Source: Peristeroidobacter soli (lineage in GTDB: Bacteria > Pseudomonadota > Gammaproteobacteria > Steroidobacterales > Steroidobacteraceae). Taken from it: DNA of 64,000 bases. Position numbers and translations under genes: made by a program. Shown here in pieces: positions 44,829-55,915 of the stretch. The stretch spans positions 1,710,640-1,774,639 of the forward strand of contig NZ_ML142848.1 of assembly GCF_004138485.1 (NCBI RefSeq), written 5' to 3'. Every line of letters begins with the position of its first letter. Position 1 is the first letter of the stretch. Under the pieces are notes generated by a model, which made no database searches, was not told the DNA's origin, and saw nothing but the letters and a program-made list of their open reading frames with translations.

Positions 44829-45506
44829 TCATCGTCCCAATTGCCAGCGATCTACGACGATGCGCACGCGCGCATCGCCGCTGGTGGCGGTGATACGCAT
44901 GGGGACCCGGGCGCCGGGTTCGGTGGAAAAACGCTGATAGTCGATGCGCCAGCCGGCCTGTTCGAGCGTGGTCACGCCGTTCTGGTTTTCTTCGTGCCAT
45001 TGATGCTCGCCGGGCGCGGCGATGCCGAGCATCCAGTAACGCAGGTTGCCGGCGGGGACGGAGGTGCCGAGGCGGTTCTGGAGCTCGTCCCAGGCGGCGT
45101 CGGATTCCAATTTGAGTCCGTCGCTGGTTTGCAGAACCAGATTGGGATTGCCACCGGCGCCGCGCATTTCCAGATGCACGCCGCCGATGCCGATCGGGCC
45201 CCGGATGTCGACGTTGGAAACATCGCCGCGCTGGCTCCATTCGAAGCTGCCCGAGCCGCCGTTGTCCGGACCGGAGACGCCGAGCCTTCCTCGTGCTTGC
45301 CAACGATCCAAGTCTTTCAGGTCAGCGGGAATCGCCGTGCCCGGAGCGGGCCCTGTGGGCGTGGTGGCACAACCAGCAGCGAGTAAAAAAATGGCGGCCA
45401 ACGCTGGCCAGGAAAAGTGGCGAAGGCGAATAACGCTGGCCTCAGCGGGTTGCCGCCGCGAAGCGGCGGCGAAAGAAAAGAGCCGCGGCATCGTCGCCAC
45501 GCTCAA
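44829..45506 (-). CDS. lolB: Outer-membrane lipoprotein receptor LolB
   Basis: The 225-residue protein has a hydrophobic signal and lipobox (LAAIFLLAAGC). The LolB fold follows: RWQARGRLGVSGPDNGGSGSFEW, GIAAPGEHQWHEENQNG and GWRIDYQRF. It accepts lipoproteins from LolA and inserts them in the outer membrane. The signal starts only at about residue 30; the preceding residues are encoded by a GC-rich perfect hairpin, so the N-terminus may be an insertion. Its ATG overlaps the stop of the TPR gene (ATGA). Confidence 0.92.
   Translation of the reverse strand: MSVATMPRLFSFAAASRRQPAEASVIRLRHFSWPALAAIFLLAAGCATTPTGPAPGTAIPADLKDLDRWQARGRLGVSGPDNGGSGSFEWSQRGDVSNVDIRGPIGIGGVHLEMRGAGGNPNLVLQTSDGLKLESDAAWDELQNRLGTSVPAGNLRYWMLGIAAPGEHQWHEENQNGVTTLEQAGWRIDYQRFSTEPGARVPMRITATSGDARVRIVVDRWQLGR
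45452..45470. repeat. GCCGCCGC-gaa-GCGGCGGC hairpin inside the lolB start region
   Basis: A perfect 8-base stem with a 3-base loop lies within the first codons of lolB, before the signal peptide. Similar GC-rich hairpins stand after prs (27493) and ppiB (62036), suggesting a REP-like repeat family. Confidence 0.5.
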
Positions 45507-47194
45507 TTCAGCTTCTGCAGCCGCTGTTTGATCTCGTTATTTTCCGGGTAACGCTCGCTGGCGCGCTTCCACACATCGCGGGCATCGTCCTTGCGATCCA
45601 GGGCGAGCAACACTTCGCCGAGGTGCAGATCCACTTCGGGGTCGTTGATCCGGCGCTTGGCGTGTTCGAGGTAACCGAGCGCGTCCTGGGAGCGGCCGAC
45701 CCGGTGCAGGGCCCAGCCCATGCTGTCGAGGACCGCGCCGCTGTCCGGCGTCTCGGTGAGCGCCTGTTCGATCAGATCCAGGCCTTCCTTGTGATGACGC
45801 GTGCGATCGACCAGCGTGTAGCCGAGCGCATTGGTCGCGGACGGATCGTTCGGGCGGTCGGCCACGAGGTGGCGCAGATCCGCGATCGCTTCATCCACCT
45901 TGTCCGCCGATTCGAGCTGGAAGATGCGCGCGAAGCGCAGCTCCACCGCATCGGGATAAGCCTTCAGCGCCGTATCCAGCAAGGCGAGTGCGCCAGCGCT
46001 ATCGCCGTTGGCACTCAACAGAGAAGCACGAGCGGTAATCGTCTCGATCCGGTACTGCGGGCGCGTGGCGCCGAACTCTTCGAGGTGCTTCAAGCCGGCA
46101 TCCAGGCCTTCCTGCTTCACCTTGAGACGGGCCAGACGCGTCTGCGCGGCCATCGCGAATTCACCGCCGGTGACGCGTGCGTAGATCTGAGCGGCGTCAT
46201 CCCAGGCTTCGCGCCCTTCGGCGATGGCGCCGAGATAGAACAGCGACTCGTAAACGAACCGGCCGCTCGACACCAGATTGCTGAAACGTTGCGCGGCCGA
46301 GTCGCGGTTGCCGAGCTGGAAGTCGATATCGGCGAGTGCGCGTTCCACGACGGTGCCGGTGGATTCGCTGTTGGCGAGCGCGCTCAATTCCTTGCGCCCC
46401 TGCTCTTCCTTGCCCGCCTGCATCAGCATCAGCGCATATTCGAGCCGGTTCGAGTCCTGATTGTCCTGATCGATGACCTGCTTGGCGGTGGCGAGCGCGC
46501 CATCGGCATCGCCAGTCAACATTTGCAGCCGGGCCAGCAACAGACCGGCCGGCGACCAGTACGGCCCCAACTCGCGGGCCTTGCGCGCGTGTTCCATGGC
46601 CAGCGCCAGGTTGTCCGACTGGGACGCCGCCTGCGCCAGCGCGTAATGCGCTTCTGTCACATCGGGATACTTCACGACCAGCTGGCGAAGCACGGCGGTG
46701 GCGCCGCTCGGCGTGCCCTCGTCCGCCAGTTGAGGCAGCAGCGCCAGGAAACCGGCCTGCGGATTGATGAACGCGGTGTCGAGCAGGATGCCCAGGTGCT
46801 CGGCGGCCGTGTTGATCCTATATAGATGTAGGGCGGCGAACGCGGCGAAGCGCCGGGCCTCCTCGTTGGTGTGGTTCAGCTCCAGCCAGCGCTCGGCGGA
46901 AGCCTGTACCACGGTCCATTGGCGATGCTCATGGGCGACGCGCGTGGCCTGTTCAGCCAGCTCCTCGTCATTGGAAGCCTGGGCGGCGCGGAGATACGCC
47001 TTGGAGGCTTCCAGGTATTGCCCCCGTTGCAAGGCCATTTCGGCGCCCAATACCAGTGCATTGGGATCCGCCGGCAAATTCTCGGCAGCCGCCTCGCGCT
47101 GGGTGGCGGGGGTGGTGCAGGCTGCCAGCACGGCAGTGACCATTAACGCCGCGAGACGCGGGGCCAAGCCTAATGGACGAGGAAGTGGGCTCAT
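45503..47194 (-). CDS. TPR-repeat lipoprotein
   Basis: The 563-residue protein has a lipoprotein signal (ALMVTAVLAAC) and about a dozen tetratricopeptide-like helix pairs along its length, for example YLEASKAYLRAAQASNDEELAEQA and SGAVLDSMGWALHRVGRSQDALGYLEHA. Homologues hold the same place next to lolB and hemA in Pseudomonas (PA4667). It probably scaffolds envelope protein complexes; a precise role is not known. It diverges from hemA across a 111-base gap and is coupled to lolB. Confidence 0.9.
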   Translation of the reverse strand: MSPLPRPLGLAPRLAALMVTAVLAACTTPATQREAAAENLPADPNALVLGAEMALQRGQYLEASKAYLRAAQASNDEELAEQATRVAHEHRQWTVVQASAERWLELNHTNEEARRFAAFAALHLYRINTAAEHLGILLDTAFINPQAGFLALLPQLADEGTPSGATAVLRQLVVKYPDVTEAHYALAQAASQSDNLALAMEHARKARELGPYWSPAGLLLARLQMLTGDADGALATAKQVIDQDNQDSNRLEYALMLMQAGKEEQGRKELSALANSESTGTVVERALADIDFQLGNRDSAAQRFSNLVSSGRFVYESLFYLGAIAEGREAWDDAAQIYARVTGGEFAMAAQTRLARLKVKQEGLDAGLKHLEEFGATRPQYRIETITARASLLSANGDSAGALALLDTALKAYPDAVELRFARIFQLESADKVDEAIADLRHLVADRPNDPSATNALGYTLVDRTRHHKEGLDLIEQALTETPDSGAVLDSMGWALHRVGRSQDALGYLEHAKRRINDPEVDLHLGEVLLALDRKDDARDVWKRASERYPENNEIKQRLQKLN

Positions 47195-47305
47195 TGTCGG
47201 ATGACTATATCAGCTGGTTCAAAACTCGGGTTCGGGCTTACCGCCTCGCTTGTCATTAGTGGGCCCTTCCCCGACAATCCGCACCCGTCGCGACTGCGCC
47301 CCGGC

Positions 47306-48630
47306 ATGCCACTCGTCGTCATAGGAATCAATCACCGCACCGCGCCCGTCGAAATCCGCGAGAAGATGGTCTTTGCGGGCGAGGAGCTGCCCGAGGCCTT
47401 GCGGGAACTGGCGGGCCAGCCGGGCGTGCGCGAAGCGTTGATCGTGTCCACCTGTAACCGTACCGAACTCTATTGTTTCGCGGACGGCGCGACCGGCGGG
47501 GAATCCACCGACCCTGGGCCTAACGGGCCAGCACACGTGTCGGATCCATCGCTGCCCCTCTCCAACTGGCTCGCGCACTGGCACGACCTGGCCACGCATC
47601 GTCTGGACATCAATCAGACCCTGTATCGCAAGCACGGCACGGCGGCAGTCCAGCACTTGTTCGCGGTCGCCTGCGGCCTGGATTCCCTGGTGATCGGCGA
47701 GCCGCAGATTCTGGGTCAGCTCAAGGACGCCTATCGGGCCGCGCTTGACCAGAAAGTCACCGGTCCCTATTTGAACCGGGTGATGCAGACGGCGTTCTCG
47801 GTCGCCAAGCGGGTGCGCACGCAGACTCGTATCGGCGCCAATGCGGTCTCGGTCGCGTATGCCGCGGTCTCGCTCGCGCGCACCGTGTTCGAAAAATTCT
47901 CCGGCCACACCGCCTTGCTGGTCGGAGCCGGCGAGACGATCGCGCTGGCCGCGCGTCACCTGCACGCGAACGGCCTGGGCCGGATGATCGTTGCCAATCG
48001 CAGTGTCGGCCGCGCCCAGGAACTGGCCGCCGAGTTCAAAGGCTTCGCGATCGGCATCGACGACATCGCGAGCCACCTGCCCGAAGCGGACATCGTGATC
48101 ACCTCGACCGCCAGCCCGACGCCCGTGATCACGTATCAAGCGGTGCAAGCGGCGGTCAAAGCGCGCAAGCGCAAGCCGATCTTCATGGTCGACATCGCCG
48201 TGCCGCGCGACATCGAAGCCGAGGTGTCGAAGATCGAGGACGTGTATCTGTTCACCATCGACGATCTGCAGAACGTGGTGAACGAAAACCTGGCGTCGCG
48301 CCGGGAAGCGGCGCGCGATGCGAGTGAAATGCTGGCAACCGAAGTCTCGATGTTCGAGCAGCAGCTCAAGACGTTGAGTGCGGTGCCGACCATCCGGCAA
48401 CTGCGCGACGATGCCGAAGCGATGCGCTCGCAGACCGCCGAACAGGCGCGGCGTATGCTGGCGGCCGGGCGCGATCCCAAGGAAGTGGTGGATTTCCTGG
48501 CCTCGACGCTCACCAATCGCCTGTTGCATGGCCCGAGCCAGCGGCTGCGAGAAGCCGCCGAACGAGGCGAAGTGGAGTTGCTGGAGGCCGCGCGCATTCT
48601 GTTTGCCGCCGACTCTCCCGATCAAACGTG

Positions 48631-48631
<1 letters not shown>
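47306..48631 (+). CDS. hemA: Glutamyl-tRNA reductase
   Basis: The start is set at the ATG at 47306 ([20 protein letters not shown]), although the frame is open to 47201; the product has 441 residues. The catalytic Cys lies in [12 protein letters not shown], with [14 protein letters not shown] and a Rossmann domain ([17 protein letters not shown]). It reduces Glu-tRNA to glutamate-1-semialdehyde, the first step of haem synthesis. Its stop overlaps the prfA start (TGATG). A linker of about 20 residues after FADGA is longer than usual. Confidence 0.97.
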
Positions 48632-49713
<1,082 letters not shown>

Positions 49714-49731
49714 CGGGAACAAGGAACAGCC

Positions 49732-50466
49732 ATGGCCGCGCCTCAGGTCACCCTGCAGAGCATTACCGGCGTCGATATCGAGCTGCGCATCGCCGGCGTC
49801 GGCAGCCGCAGCTATGCCTTCGTGATCGACTGGCACATCCGCGCGATGCTCGCGTTCTCCTGGTGGGCGGTAGGCACCGCGCTGTCCTTCGGCGGGTTCA
49901 CATCGCTGTTCAACGATGACGCCGCGCCCTCCAGCTACTATCTCTGGGTGGTCATGCCGACCGCCGTCATTTATTTCTTTTATCACCCGGTCCTCGAAGT
50001 GCTCATGCGCGGCAGCACGCCGGGCAAGCGCATGGCCGGCGTGCGCATCGTCACGCGCACCGGCGACATTCCCAACGCCGGCGCTTTGATGATCCGGAAT
50101 CTGTTTCGTCTGATCGATGCGTTGCCCTTCGCGTATCTGGTCGGGCTGATCGCAACCATGTTCACCGCGCAGCACGTGCGCATCGGCGACATCGCCGCCG
50201 GCACGCTGCTGATCCTCGACGGCAAGGAACACGATGTTTCGTTGGCTCGGCTCGCGCCGGCGAACAGCTCGCTCGATCCCCGCGCCGCGGACTTGATTCA
50301 CGAACTGCTGGAACGCTGGTGGGAGCTCGAATACCCGACGCGCCGCGAGCTGGCGCGCTCGCTGGTTGCTCGCACCGATAAATCGCTGTCGCCCGAGCAG
50401 GTCGGCCAGCTCGATGCCAATGAGCTGAGGGCTCGACTGGAAGCGCTGGTGAACCCGACCTCATGA
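49732..50466 (+). CDS. RDD-family membrane protein
   Basis: The 244-residue protein shows the RDD domain with hydrophobic helices (SYAFVIDWHIRAMLAFSWWAVG, TAVIYFFYHPVLEVLM) and the signature RGSTPGKRMAGVRIV. The soluble C-terminus is charged. Its function is unknown; homologues stand beside SpoIIM-type and MoxR/DUF58 genes, as here. It follows prfA by 18 bases and overlaps the next gene by 4 bases (ATGA). Confidence 0.9.
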   Translation: MAAPQVTLQSITGVDIELRIAGVGSRSYAFVIDWHIRAMLAFSWWAVGTALSFGGFTSLFNDDAAPSSYYLWVVMPTAVIYFFYHPVLEVLMRGSTPGKRMAGVRIVTRTGDIPNAGALMIRNLFRLIDALPFAYLVGLIATMFTAQHVRIGDIAAGTLLILDGKEHDVSLARLAPANSSLDPRAADLIHELLERWWELEYPTRRELARSLVARTDKSLSPEQVGQLDANELRARLEALVNPTS

Positions 50467-51455
50467 GTGCCGAGGCCGGCATGCAGGCGTGGCTCGCGTC
50501 GCGCGTCGAGACCTGGCGGCAACTCGCGCCCCAGCTCGAAGCGCTCGAAAAGAGTCGCAATCACTCCGCCGCCGAAGCGCAGCAGGCCATCGAGTTGTAT
50601 CGCGCGCTCGGCCGGGATCTGTCGATCGCCCGTCGCATCCTGCCAGCGAGCCGCGTGACCAAGGCGCTGGAACACAGCTACGCCAAACTTCACTCCATCA
50701 TCTATCGCAAGCCGCACGACTGGCGGGCCCGCCTGCTCAGCTTGTTCCGGGACGAGATTCCCGAAGTCGTACACGAGCTGCGCGGCGCGATTCTCTGGGT
50801 GACGCTGCTGTTCGCGCTCAGCGCCGGCGCGGGCTGGTGGCTGGTCTCCGCGCATCCGGAGTTGATCTCGCTGCTCGCCGACGAAGAGACCATCAACAAC
50901 GTGGAGCGCGGCAAGCTGTGGACCGAGGGCATTCTCAATGTCACGCCCTCTTCCGTGCTGTCGATCGGCATCCTGTCCAACAACATCGCCGTGACGCTGA
51001 TGGCGTTCTGCGTCGGCATCTTCTTCGGGCTCGGCACGTTTTATCTGATCGCCACCAACGGGCTGATGCTCGGCGCCATGTTCGCCTTCACTCATCAGCA
51101 TGGCCTGGCCGGCGAGCTGTTGAAGTTCGTCACCGCGCATGGCGTGGTCGAACTGTCGGTGATCTGCGTTGCCGGCGCGGCCGGCACGATGCTCGGTGAA
51201 TCCTTGATCCGTCCGACGCATCCGACGCGTCGCGAATCGTTTCAGCACGCGGCCACCAAAGTCTCGCGATTGCTGGTGCTGTGCGCGCTGCTATTGGTGG
51301 GCTGCGGATTCATCGAGGGCTATCTGTCGCCCGATCCGCAGTTCCCCATGATCAGCCGCGTCATCGTCGGCTTCGGCTACGGCGTCGTGATGGTCGCGGC
51401 GATGACCGGTCACTTGTTCGGCCGCAAGCGCGTCAGACCCGACGTCGATGCCTGA
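50463..51455 (+). CDS. Stage II sporulation protein M (SpoIIM)-like membrane protein
   Basis: The 330-residue protein has a soluble N-terminal helical region and five or so membrane helices. These include ILSNNIAVTLMAFCVGIFFGLGTFYLIATNG and the conserved HGVVELSVICVAGAAG, typical of the SpoIIM/DUF95 family. Despite the name it is common in non-sporulating bacteria, next to RDD and MoxR genes. Its end overlaps the opposing DUF58 gene by 23 bases. Confidence 0.9.
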   Translation: MSAEAGMQAWLASRVETWRQLAPQLEALEKSRNHSAAEAQQAIELYRALGRDLSIARRILPASRVTKALEHSYAKLHSIIYRKPHDWRARLLSLFRDEIPEVVHELRGAILWVTLLFALSAGAGWWLVSAHPELISLLADEETINNVERGKLWTEGILNVTPSSVLSIGILSNNIAVTLMAFCVGIFFGLGTFYLIATNGLMLGAMFAFTHQHGLAGELLKFVTAHGVVELSVICVAGAAGTMLGESLIRPTHPTRRESFQHAATKVSRLLVLCALLLVGCGFIEGYLSPDPQFPMISRVIVGFGYGVVMVAAMTGHLFGRKRVRPDVDA

Positions 51456-52731
51456 ACTCGAGGTACGCGTCGAACACGGCGCGTTCCATGTGTTCGGGAC
51501 GCGTGACCAGGGCCGGCGCTCCCAGCGCGCGCAGCGCTCGAACGTTGCGCTCCAGTCGCGATAGATATTCCTGAGCGGCCAGCGCCTCATAAGGATCGAG
51601 CCAGGAACGCGCCGGCGCATCGCGCATCGCCTCCGCTTCGGGGCTGGAGATACCGGCGATCAGCGGCAAATGTTTCGGTAACAACAGGCGCGCCGCCGAT
51701 GCGAGCTGGCCGGCCACGGTGGCATCGTCCACATCGGTCAACATCACGATCAGACTGCGATGGCGCACGAGCGTGCGGATGCGCAGCGCCGCGTTCAACG
51801 GATTCGACTCGGCCAGCTTCGGCGTCGCCGCCGCCAGCATCTGACGAATGCGCAATACGCTGCCGATGCCACGGCCCGGCGCGAGCGTGGCGAGCGGTTG
51901 ATCGGCGAACAACATGACGCCGACCCTGTCGTCCTGCGCGACCGCATGCTCGGCGAAGCGGGCAGCGAGATTGATGTAATGACCGAGACGATCCAGGTCC
52001 CCGGCGCGCAATGCGCTGGTCCGTCCCGCGTCGATGGCGATGACGATATCGAGGTGCTGATCTTCGGTGTAGTCGCGACTGATCAACCGGCCTCGTCGCG
52101 CCGTCGCCTTCCAGTCGATGGCGTTCTGCGGATCGCCGACGCGATACTCGCGAAGCTGCAGAATCTCCGCGCCCGCGCCTTGATTGAAGTGAGCCCGCAT
52201 GCCGCCGCCGAGGGCACTGATGCGTCCGGCCGAATCACGCAACAGCTCCGGCATCACTTTGAACGAATATTCCGGCTCGAGCCGACGCGACCACCACGCC
52301 AGTCCCAGCGGACCGCCGATGCGAGCTTGCATCCCCGGCCACACGTTTTGGCCGAGACGTCGAGGCGTTGCGCGCAACTCTATTGCTGCCGCCTCGCCGG
52401 AGGGCACGGACAGCATTTGAATCTCGTTGTTGATCTCGACTGCTTCGGGCGCAGCCGGCGCGACCTGGACTTCCAGCGCGCGTCCGAGTGCGTGACGAAA
52501 CAACAGCTGCAGCGGCATCGAGCGACCCAATATTCCCTGGACCGGCGCGTCGACCGTCACGTTGGTTCGCGCACGCGTGACCATCAAACCTTCGTAGGCC
52601 AGCCCGAGCAGCAACAGCGCGAGCGGCAGCAGCCACAGCCGCTGCAGATCCGCCGCACCGCTCCACATGCCAAGAATGGCCACGAGCGCGGTGAGCACCG
52701 CGAACACGAGGCCATTGAGACGAAGATGCAT
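51433..52731 (-). CDS. DUF58 / von Willebrand A-like protein
   Basis: The 432-residue protein has two N-terminal membrane segments (VFAVLTALVAILGM, LWLLPLALLLLGLAYEGLMV). The DUF58 core is EILQLREYRVGDPQNAIDWKATARRGRLISRDYTEDQ, followed by a vWA-like DIVIAIDAGRTS metal-site region. DUF58 proteins act with MoxR ATPases, probably as chaperone or assembly partners. It is 3 bases downstream of the MoxR gene. Confidence 0.92.
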   Translation of the reverse strand: MHLRLNGLVFAVLTALVAILGMWSGAADLQRLWLLPLALLLLGLAYEGLMVTRARTNVTVDAPVQGILGRSMPLQLLFRHALGRALEVQVAPAAPEAVEINNEIQMLSVPSGEAAAIELRATPRRLGQNVWPGMQARIGGPLGLAWWSRRLEPEYSFKVMPELLRDSAGRISALGGGMRAHFNQGAGAEILQLREYRVGDPQNAIDWKATARRGRLISRDYTEDQHLDIVIAIDAGRTSALRAGDLDRLGHYINLAARFAEHAVAQDDRVGVMLFADQPLATLAPGRGIGSVLRIRQMLAAATPKLAESNPLNAALRIRTLVRHRSLIVMLTDVDDATVAGQLASAARLLLPKHLPLIAGISSPEAEAMRDAPARSWLDPYEALAAQEYLSRLERNVRALRALGAPALVTRPEHMERAVFDAYLEFRHRRRV

Positions 52732-52734
52732 GAC

Positions 52735-53673
52735 TCAGCGAGGGACCGGCGTGCGATCCAGCAACTGCTGCGTGATGGTCTGCTCGGTCACGCCTTCGAG
52801 CAGCGCTTCGGGCGCCAGCATCAGGCGATGGGGAATAACGAGCGGCGCGACTTGTTTCACATCATCCGGCGTCACGAACTCCGCACCACGCATGCCCGCA
52901 GCGATTCGCGCCGCACGCACCAGTGCCAATACACCGCGAGTGGACAGACCAAGACTGACATGAGCATGCGAACGCGAAGCCGACGCCAGATCGATCACGT
53001 AACCCGACAACTCCGGCGCAACGTGGACTTGCTCGACGGCCTGACGAACCGCGGTCAGATCGATCGGCGGCAACTGTTGCGCCTCGACGCGAGCATGCGC
53101 GTCCGTGCTGCCGTAGCGAGCGATGATCGCCAACTCGTCTTCGCGAGATGGATAAGTGAGATCGACCCGTAGCATGAAACGATCGAGCTGCGATTCGGGC
53201 AGCGGAAACGTGCCTTCGAACTCGCGCGGATTCTGAGTCGCAACGACCAGGAAATTGTCCGGCAGCGGATAATTCTGGCGATCCACGGTCACCTGCCGCT
53301 CCTCCATCGCTTCGAGCAGCGCCGACTGAGTCTTCGGGCCGGCGCGATTGATCTCATCGACCAGCAGCACATCGGCGAACACCGGGCCGGGACGGAACAC
53401 GAACTGCCGCTGCTCGGCGTCGAACGCGTGCACACCGGTGATATCGGCGGGCATCAGATCGGATGTGCCTTGCACTCGCTTGAACACGCCACGCAACGAG
53501 CCGGCCAGCGATTTGCTAAGCAATGTCTTACCCAGACCGGGCGCGCCCTGCAACAGCACGTGGCCGCGAGCGACGACAGCAATCGCCAGCGCCTGAATGA
53601 CCGGCTGCAAGCCGAGCACCACCGCGCCCAATTCCTGTTGCAAACGTTGTTCGAAATCCACGAGGGCGTTCAT
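52735..53673 (-). CDS. MoxR-family AAA+ ATPase
   Basis: The 312-residue protein has Walker A (LLQGAPGLGKTLLSKSLAG), Walker B (ADVLLVDEINRAGPKTQSALLEAMEERQVTVD) and sensor-1 (FLVVATQNP) followed by FPLPESQLDRFMLR. MoxR ATPases help mature metalloenzymes or envelope complexes together with vWA proteins. It lies between the DUF4350 and DUF58 genes in one leftward operon. Confidence 0.96.
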   Translation of the reverse strand: MNALVDFEQRLQQELGAVVLGLQPVIQALAIAVVARGHVLLQGAPGLGKTLLSKSLAGSLRGVFKRVQGTSDLMPADITGVHAFDAEQRQFVFRPGPVFADVLLVDEINRAGPKTQSALLEAMEERQVTVDRQNYPLPDNFLVVATQNPREFEGTFPLPESQLDRFMLRVDLTYPSREDELAIIARYGSTDAHARVEAQQLPPIDLTAVRQAVEQVHVAPELSGYVIDLASASRSHAHVSLGLSTRGVLALVRAARIAAGMRGAEFVTPDDVKQVAPLVIPHRLMLAPEALLEGVTEQTITQQLLDRTPVPR

Positions 53674-53681
53674 TCTGTTCC

Positions 53682-54998
53682 CTATTCTAGAGCTGTCCGC
53701 AATCGTATCAGCAGGTTATGCAACTGAGACAGATTGACGCGCTTGCCTTGCTCGACCTTGGCGTGCAGAGCTTGCAGACGTTCGACGTCCCGCTCCGACA
53801 CCATCGTCTGCGCACCCAGCCAGTCCCACATCGGCGCCGTGCCCGCGGGCAGACCGTGGCGTTTACGCGCATCGTTGAAGAAATTCGAGATCATTTGCTG
53901 AGCGACGGTGGCGGGCCGCATCACGCGCGCCATGAATCCGCCCGTGGCGCGCACGAATCCCGTGATATCCACCGGATTCCAGCTGGACTGCGACGGACGC
54001 AGGCGCTGCGAACCGAGCACGAACAGCAACCACAGGCCCAGCAGCCACCACAAGGTCGCATGCAGCCGCGAGTCGCCGAAGAAAGCATCGGGATCGTAGA
54101 AAGCCACCAGGCCTTGATGGGCATCGTCGAGGATGACTTTGCCAGCGCCACGCAACGACCACCGCACGATGTTTGCAACCAGATGCGCGTTGTCGCTCTC
54201 GCCCAGCAATCTGTTGCCGAGAATGCTGCCATAGGCACTGACGATGATCTGCCCCCTGCCCTCGGACAGCAGCCACAGCACCGGCACGCCCGACTCCGGA
54301 TCGTGCGCCAGCTCCAGCACACTGGTGCCTTTCGCCCAACCTTCCCATTTCGCGGTGGGAAAATCGGACAGCGCGCTCACCTTGTTCACCCCTTCGAGCA
54401 GCGGATGCGTGCCCGCGGGAAGCATCTGCAGAGGCAGCGGCTCGGCAAGTTTGGTTTGCGCGGCGATCATTTGCATCGGCGTCGGCTGCTTCTCCTCGCT
54501 TTCCTCGTCATCTTCGCTTTCTTCGTCGCTGGCCTCATCACCCTCGTGCTTCTGTCCGAAGTACAGGCGAGTGATCGACTGCAGATTCAACAGAAACTGA
54601 CTGTCGCCGCGAGGATCCATAGACCAGTCCGGTGTATCGGACAGACCGGCGACGATCAGCAGCGTATTGCCCCGCTGCACCCAGCGACGCAACGGCGGCA
54701 TTTCGGAATCGCGCAGCGGATACAGATGCGGCATGGCGGTGATCAGTAGATTGCCGGTGTGCGATTCCAGCCCGGCGAGATCGCTCAGCTTGGTGAAGCG
54801 GTCGCGCAGCGACAGCACCGGCACACGTTCCGACTCCAGCCAGCGCGTGAGACCGAGATAGCCGTTCGGGCCAGCTTCGATGCTGATCGGACGCGTTGCC
54901 TGTTGCTCCTGCGGACCGGACGGCTTCGGCGCCATCACCACATAGAACGCGACGAACGCGCCGATGGCGAGCGCCAATGTGAGCAAGCGATCTCTCAT
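53682..54998 (-). CDS. DUF4350 membrane-anchored protein
   Basis: The 438-residue protein has an N-terminal membrane segment (LTLALAIGAFVAFYVVMAP). A GATase1-like DUF4350 region follows (GPNGYLGLTRWLESERVPVLSLRDRF, TLLIVAGLSDTP), with an inserted Glu/Ser/Asp-rich acidic loop (EGDEASDEESEDDEESEEK, about residues 152-170). A second membrane segment is WWLLGLWLLFVLGSQ. It is known from MoxR-DUF58 operons. Its start overlaps the DUF4129 stop by 4 bases. Confidence 0.85.
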   Translation of the reverse strand: MRDRLLTLALAIGAFVAFYVVMAPKPSGPQEQQATRPISIEAGPNGYLGLTRWLESERVPVLSLRDRFTKLSDLAGLESHTGNLLITAMPHLYPLRDSEMPPLRRWVQRGNTLLIVAGLSDTPDWSMDPRGDSQFLLNLQSITRLYFGQKHEGDEASDEESEDDEESEEKQPTPMQMIAAQTKLAEPLPLQMLPAGTHPLLEGVNKVSALSDFPTAKWEGWAKGTSVLELAHDPESGVPVLWLLSEGRGQIIVSAYGSILGNRLLGESDNAHLVANIVRWSLRGAGKVILDDAHQGLVAFYDPDAFFGDSRLHATLWWLLGLWLLFVLGSQRLRPSQSSWNPVDITGFVRATGGFMARVMRPATVAQQMISNFFNDARKRHGLPAGTAPMWDWLGAQTMVSERDVERLQALHAKVEQGKRVNLSQLHNLLIRLRTALE

Positions 54999-55912
54999 GT
55001 CGCCGCCGCCTTCAATTGCGCGTCCAGGCTGTGGCCGACGCGCAGCGCTTCATCCAGGTCATCGCTCGCGACCTCCCGGCCGCCAAAGACTTCGCGCTCG
55101 GCGAGCTGCGCGATCTTTTGGAAAGACTCACGCTGCGTGGAATCGTCGAAGCGCGCGCGTTTCGTCAACTCGCGATGAGTCAGACTCTGCGCGCCATTCA
55201 AACGTCCGGTCTTGACCAGCGTTGCAATCAACATTCTCAGCAACGCGGACGGTCGCTCGCCACTGAGCGCCAGATCCAATCTGGCGGCGCCCGCCGCGCC
55301 CGGAAGATCGGCCGCAGCCGCTTCCGCTGCGCCCCTGCGGCCGCGGACCGCCAGACGCACCTCATTGATGACAATCCCCAGCGTGAGCAATACCACCAGA
55401 GTGATCGAGCCGTAGACCACGATCCATATCACCACTTCCGGCAACGGATGCTCGTCCAGCCAGCGACTCAGCCAGGACTCGGTATTGGCGTCGGGTTGGA
55501 TCTGTTTCTTTTCGAAGAGCTGGTGCAGCCATCGCTTGAGCCGCTCGTACCAGGACAGCGACTGCTCCGCCACCGGCGGCTGACGCAACGATTCGAGCAG
55601 CGGATCGAGACTCTCGGTGCCGATGGCTTCGCGCTCGGGCTCGTTCTCATAGCGACTGACGAGCGCGCGCAAGCTATCCAGGCCATCGCGATTCAACACA
55701 CTGAGCTGATTCTCGGACACCAGATCCGTGAGCCCGAGTTCTTCGAGCGCCACCCGGAGGTCGGGGCAGGTCTCCTCGATGTCCTCCAGACCGATGACGT
55801 CAGGTTCGAGCGAACGAACGCATTCCTCGAGCACTTGCCGAGCCGGACCCTCGCTTTGCGCGAAGGCCGCCGGCACGGCAAGCAACCACAGGACGAGAAA
55901 CGCCAGGCGCAC
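54995..55912 (-). CDS. DUF4129-domain membrane protein
   Basis: The 305-residue protein has a signal peptide (AFLVLWLLAVPAAFA). The middle region contains WYERLKRWLHQLFE, followed by a transmembrane helix (VVIWIVVYGSITLVVLLTLGIVI). The C-terminal DUF4129 region is QSLTHRELTKRARFDDSTQRESFQKIAQLAEREVFGG. The function is unknown. It is the second gene of the operon, 3 bases after the preceding one. Confidence 0.85.
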   Translation of the reverse strand: MRLAFLVLWLLAVPAAFAQSEGPARQVLEECVRSLEPDVIGLEDIEETCPDLRVALEELGLTDLVSENQLSVLNRDGLDSLRALVSRYENEPEREAIGTESLDPLLESLRQPPVAEQSLSWYERLKRWLHQLFEKKQIQPDANTESWLSRWLDEHPLPEVVIWIVVYGSITLVVLLTLGIVINEVRLAVRGRRGAAEAAAADLPGAAGAARLDLALSGERPSALLRMLIATLVKTGRLNGAQSLTHRELTKRARFDDSTQRESFQKIAQLAEREVFGGREVASDDLDEALRVGHSLDAQLKAAAT

Positions 55913-55915
55913 GAA

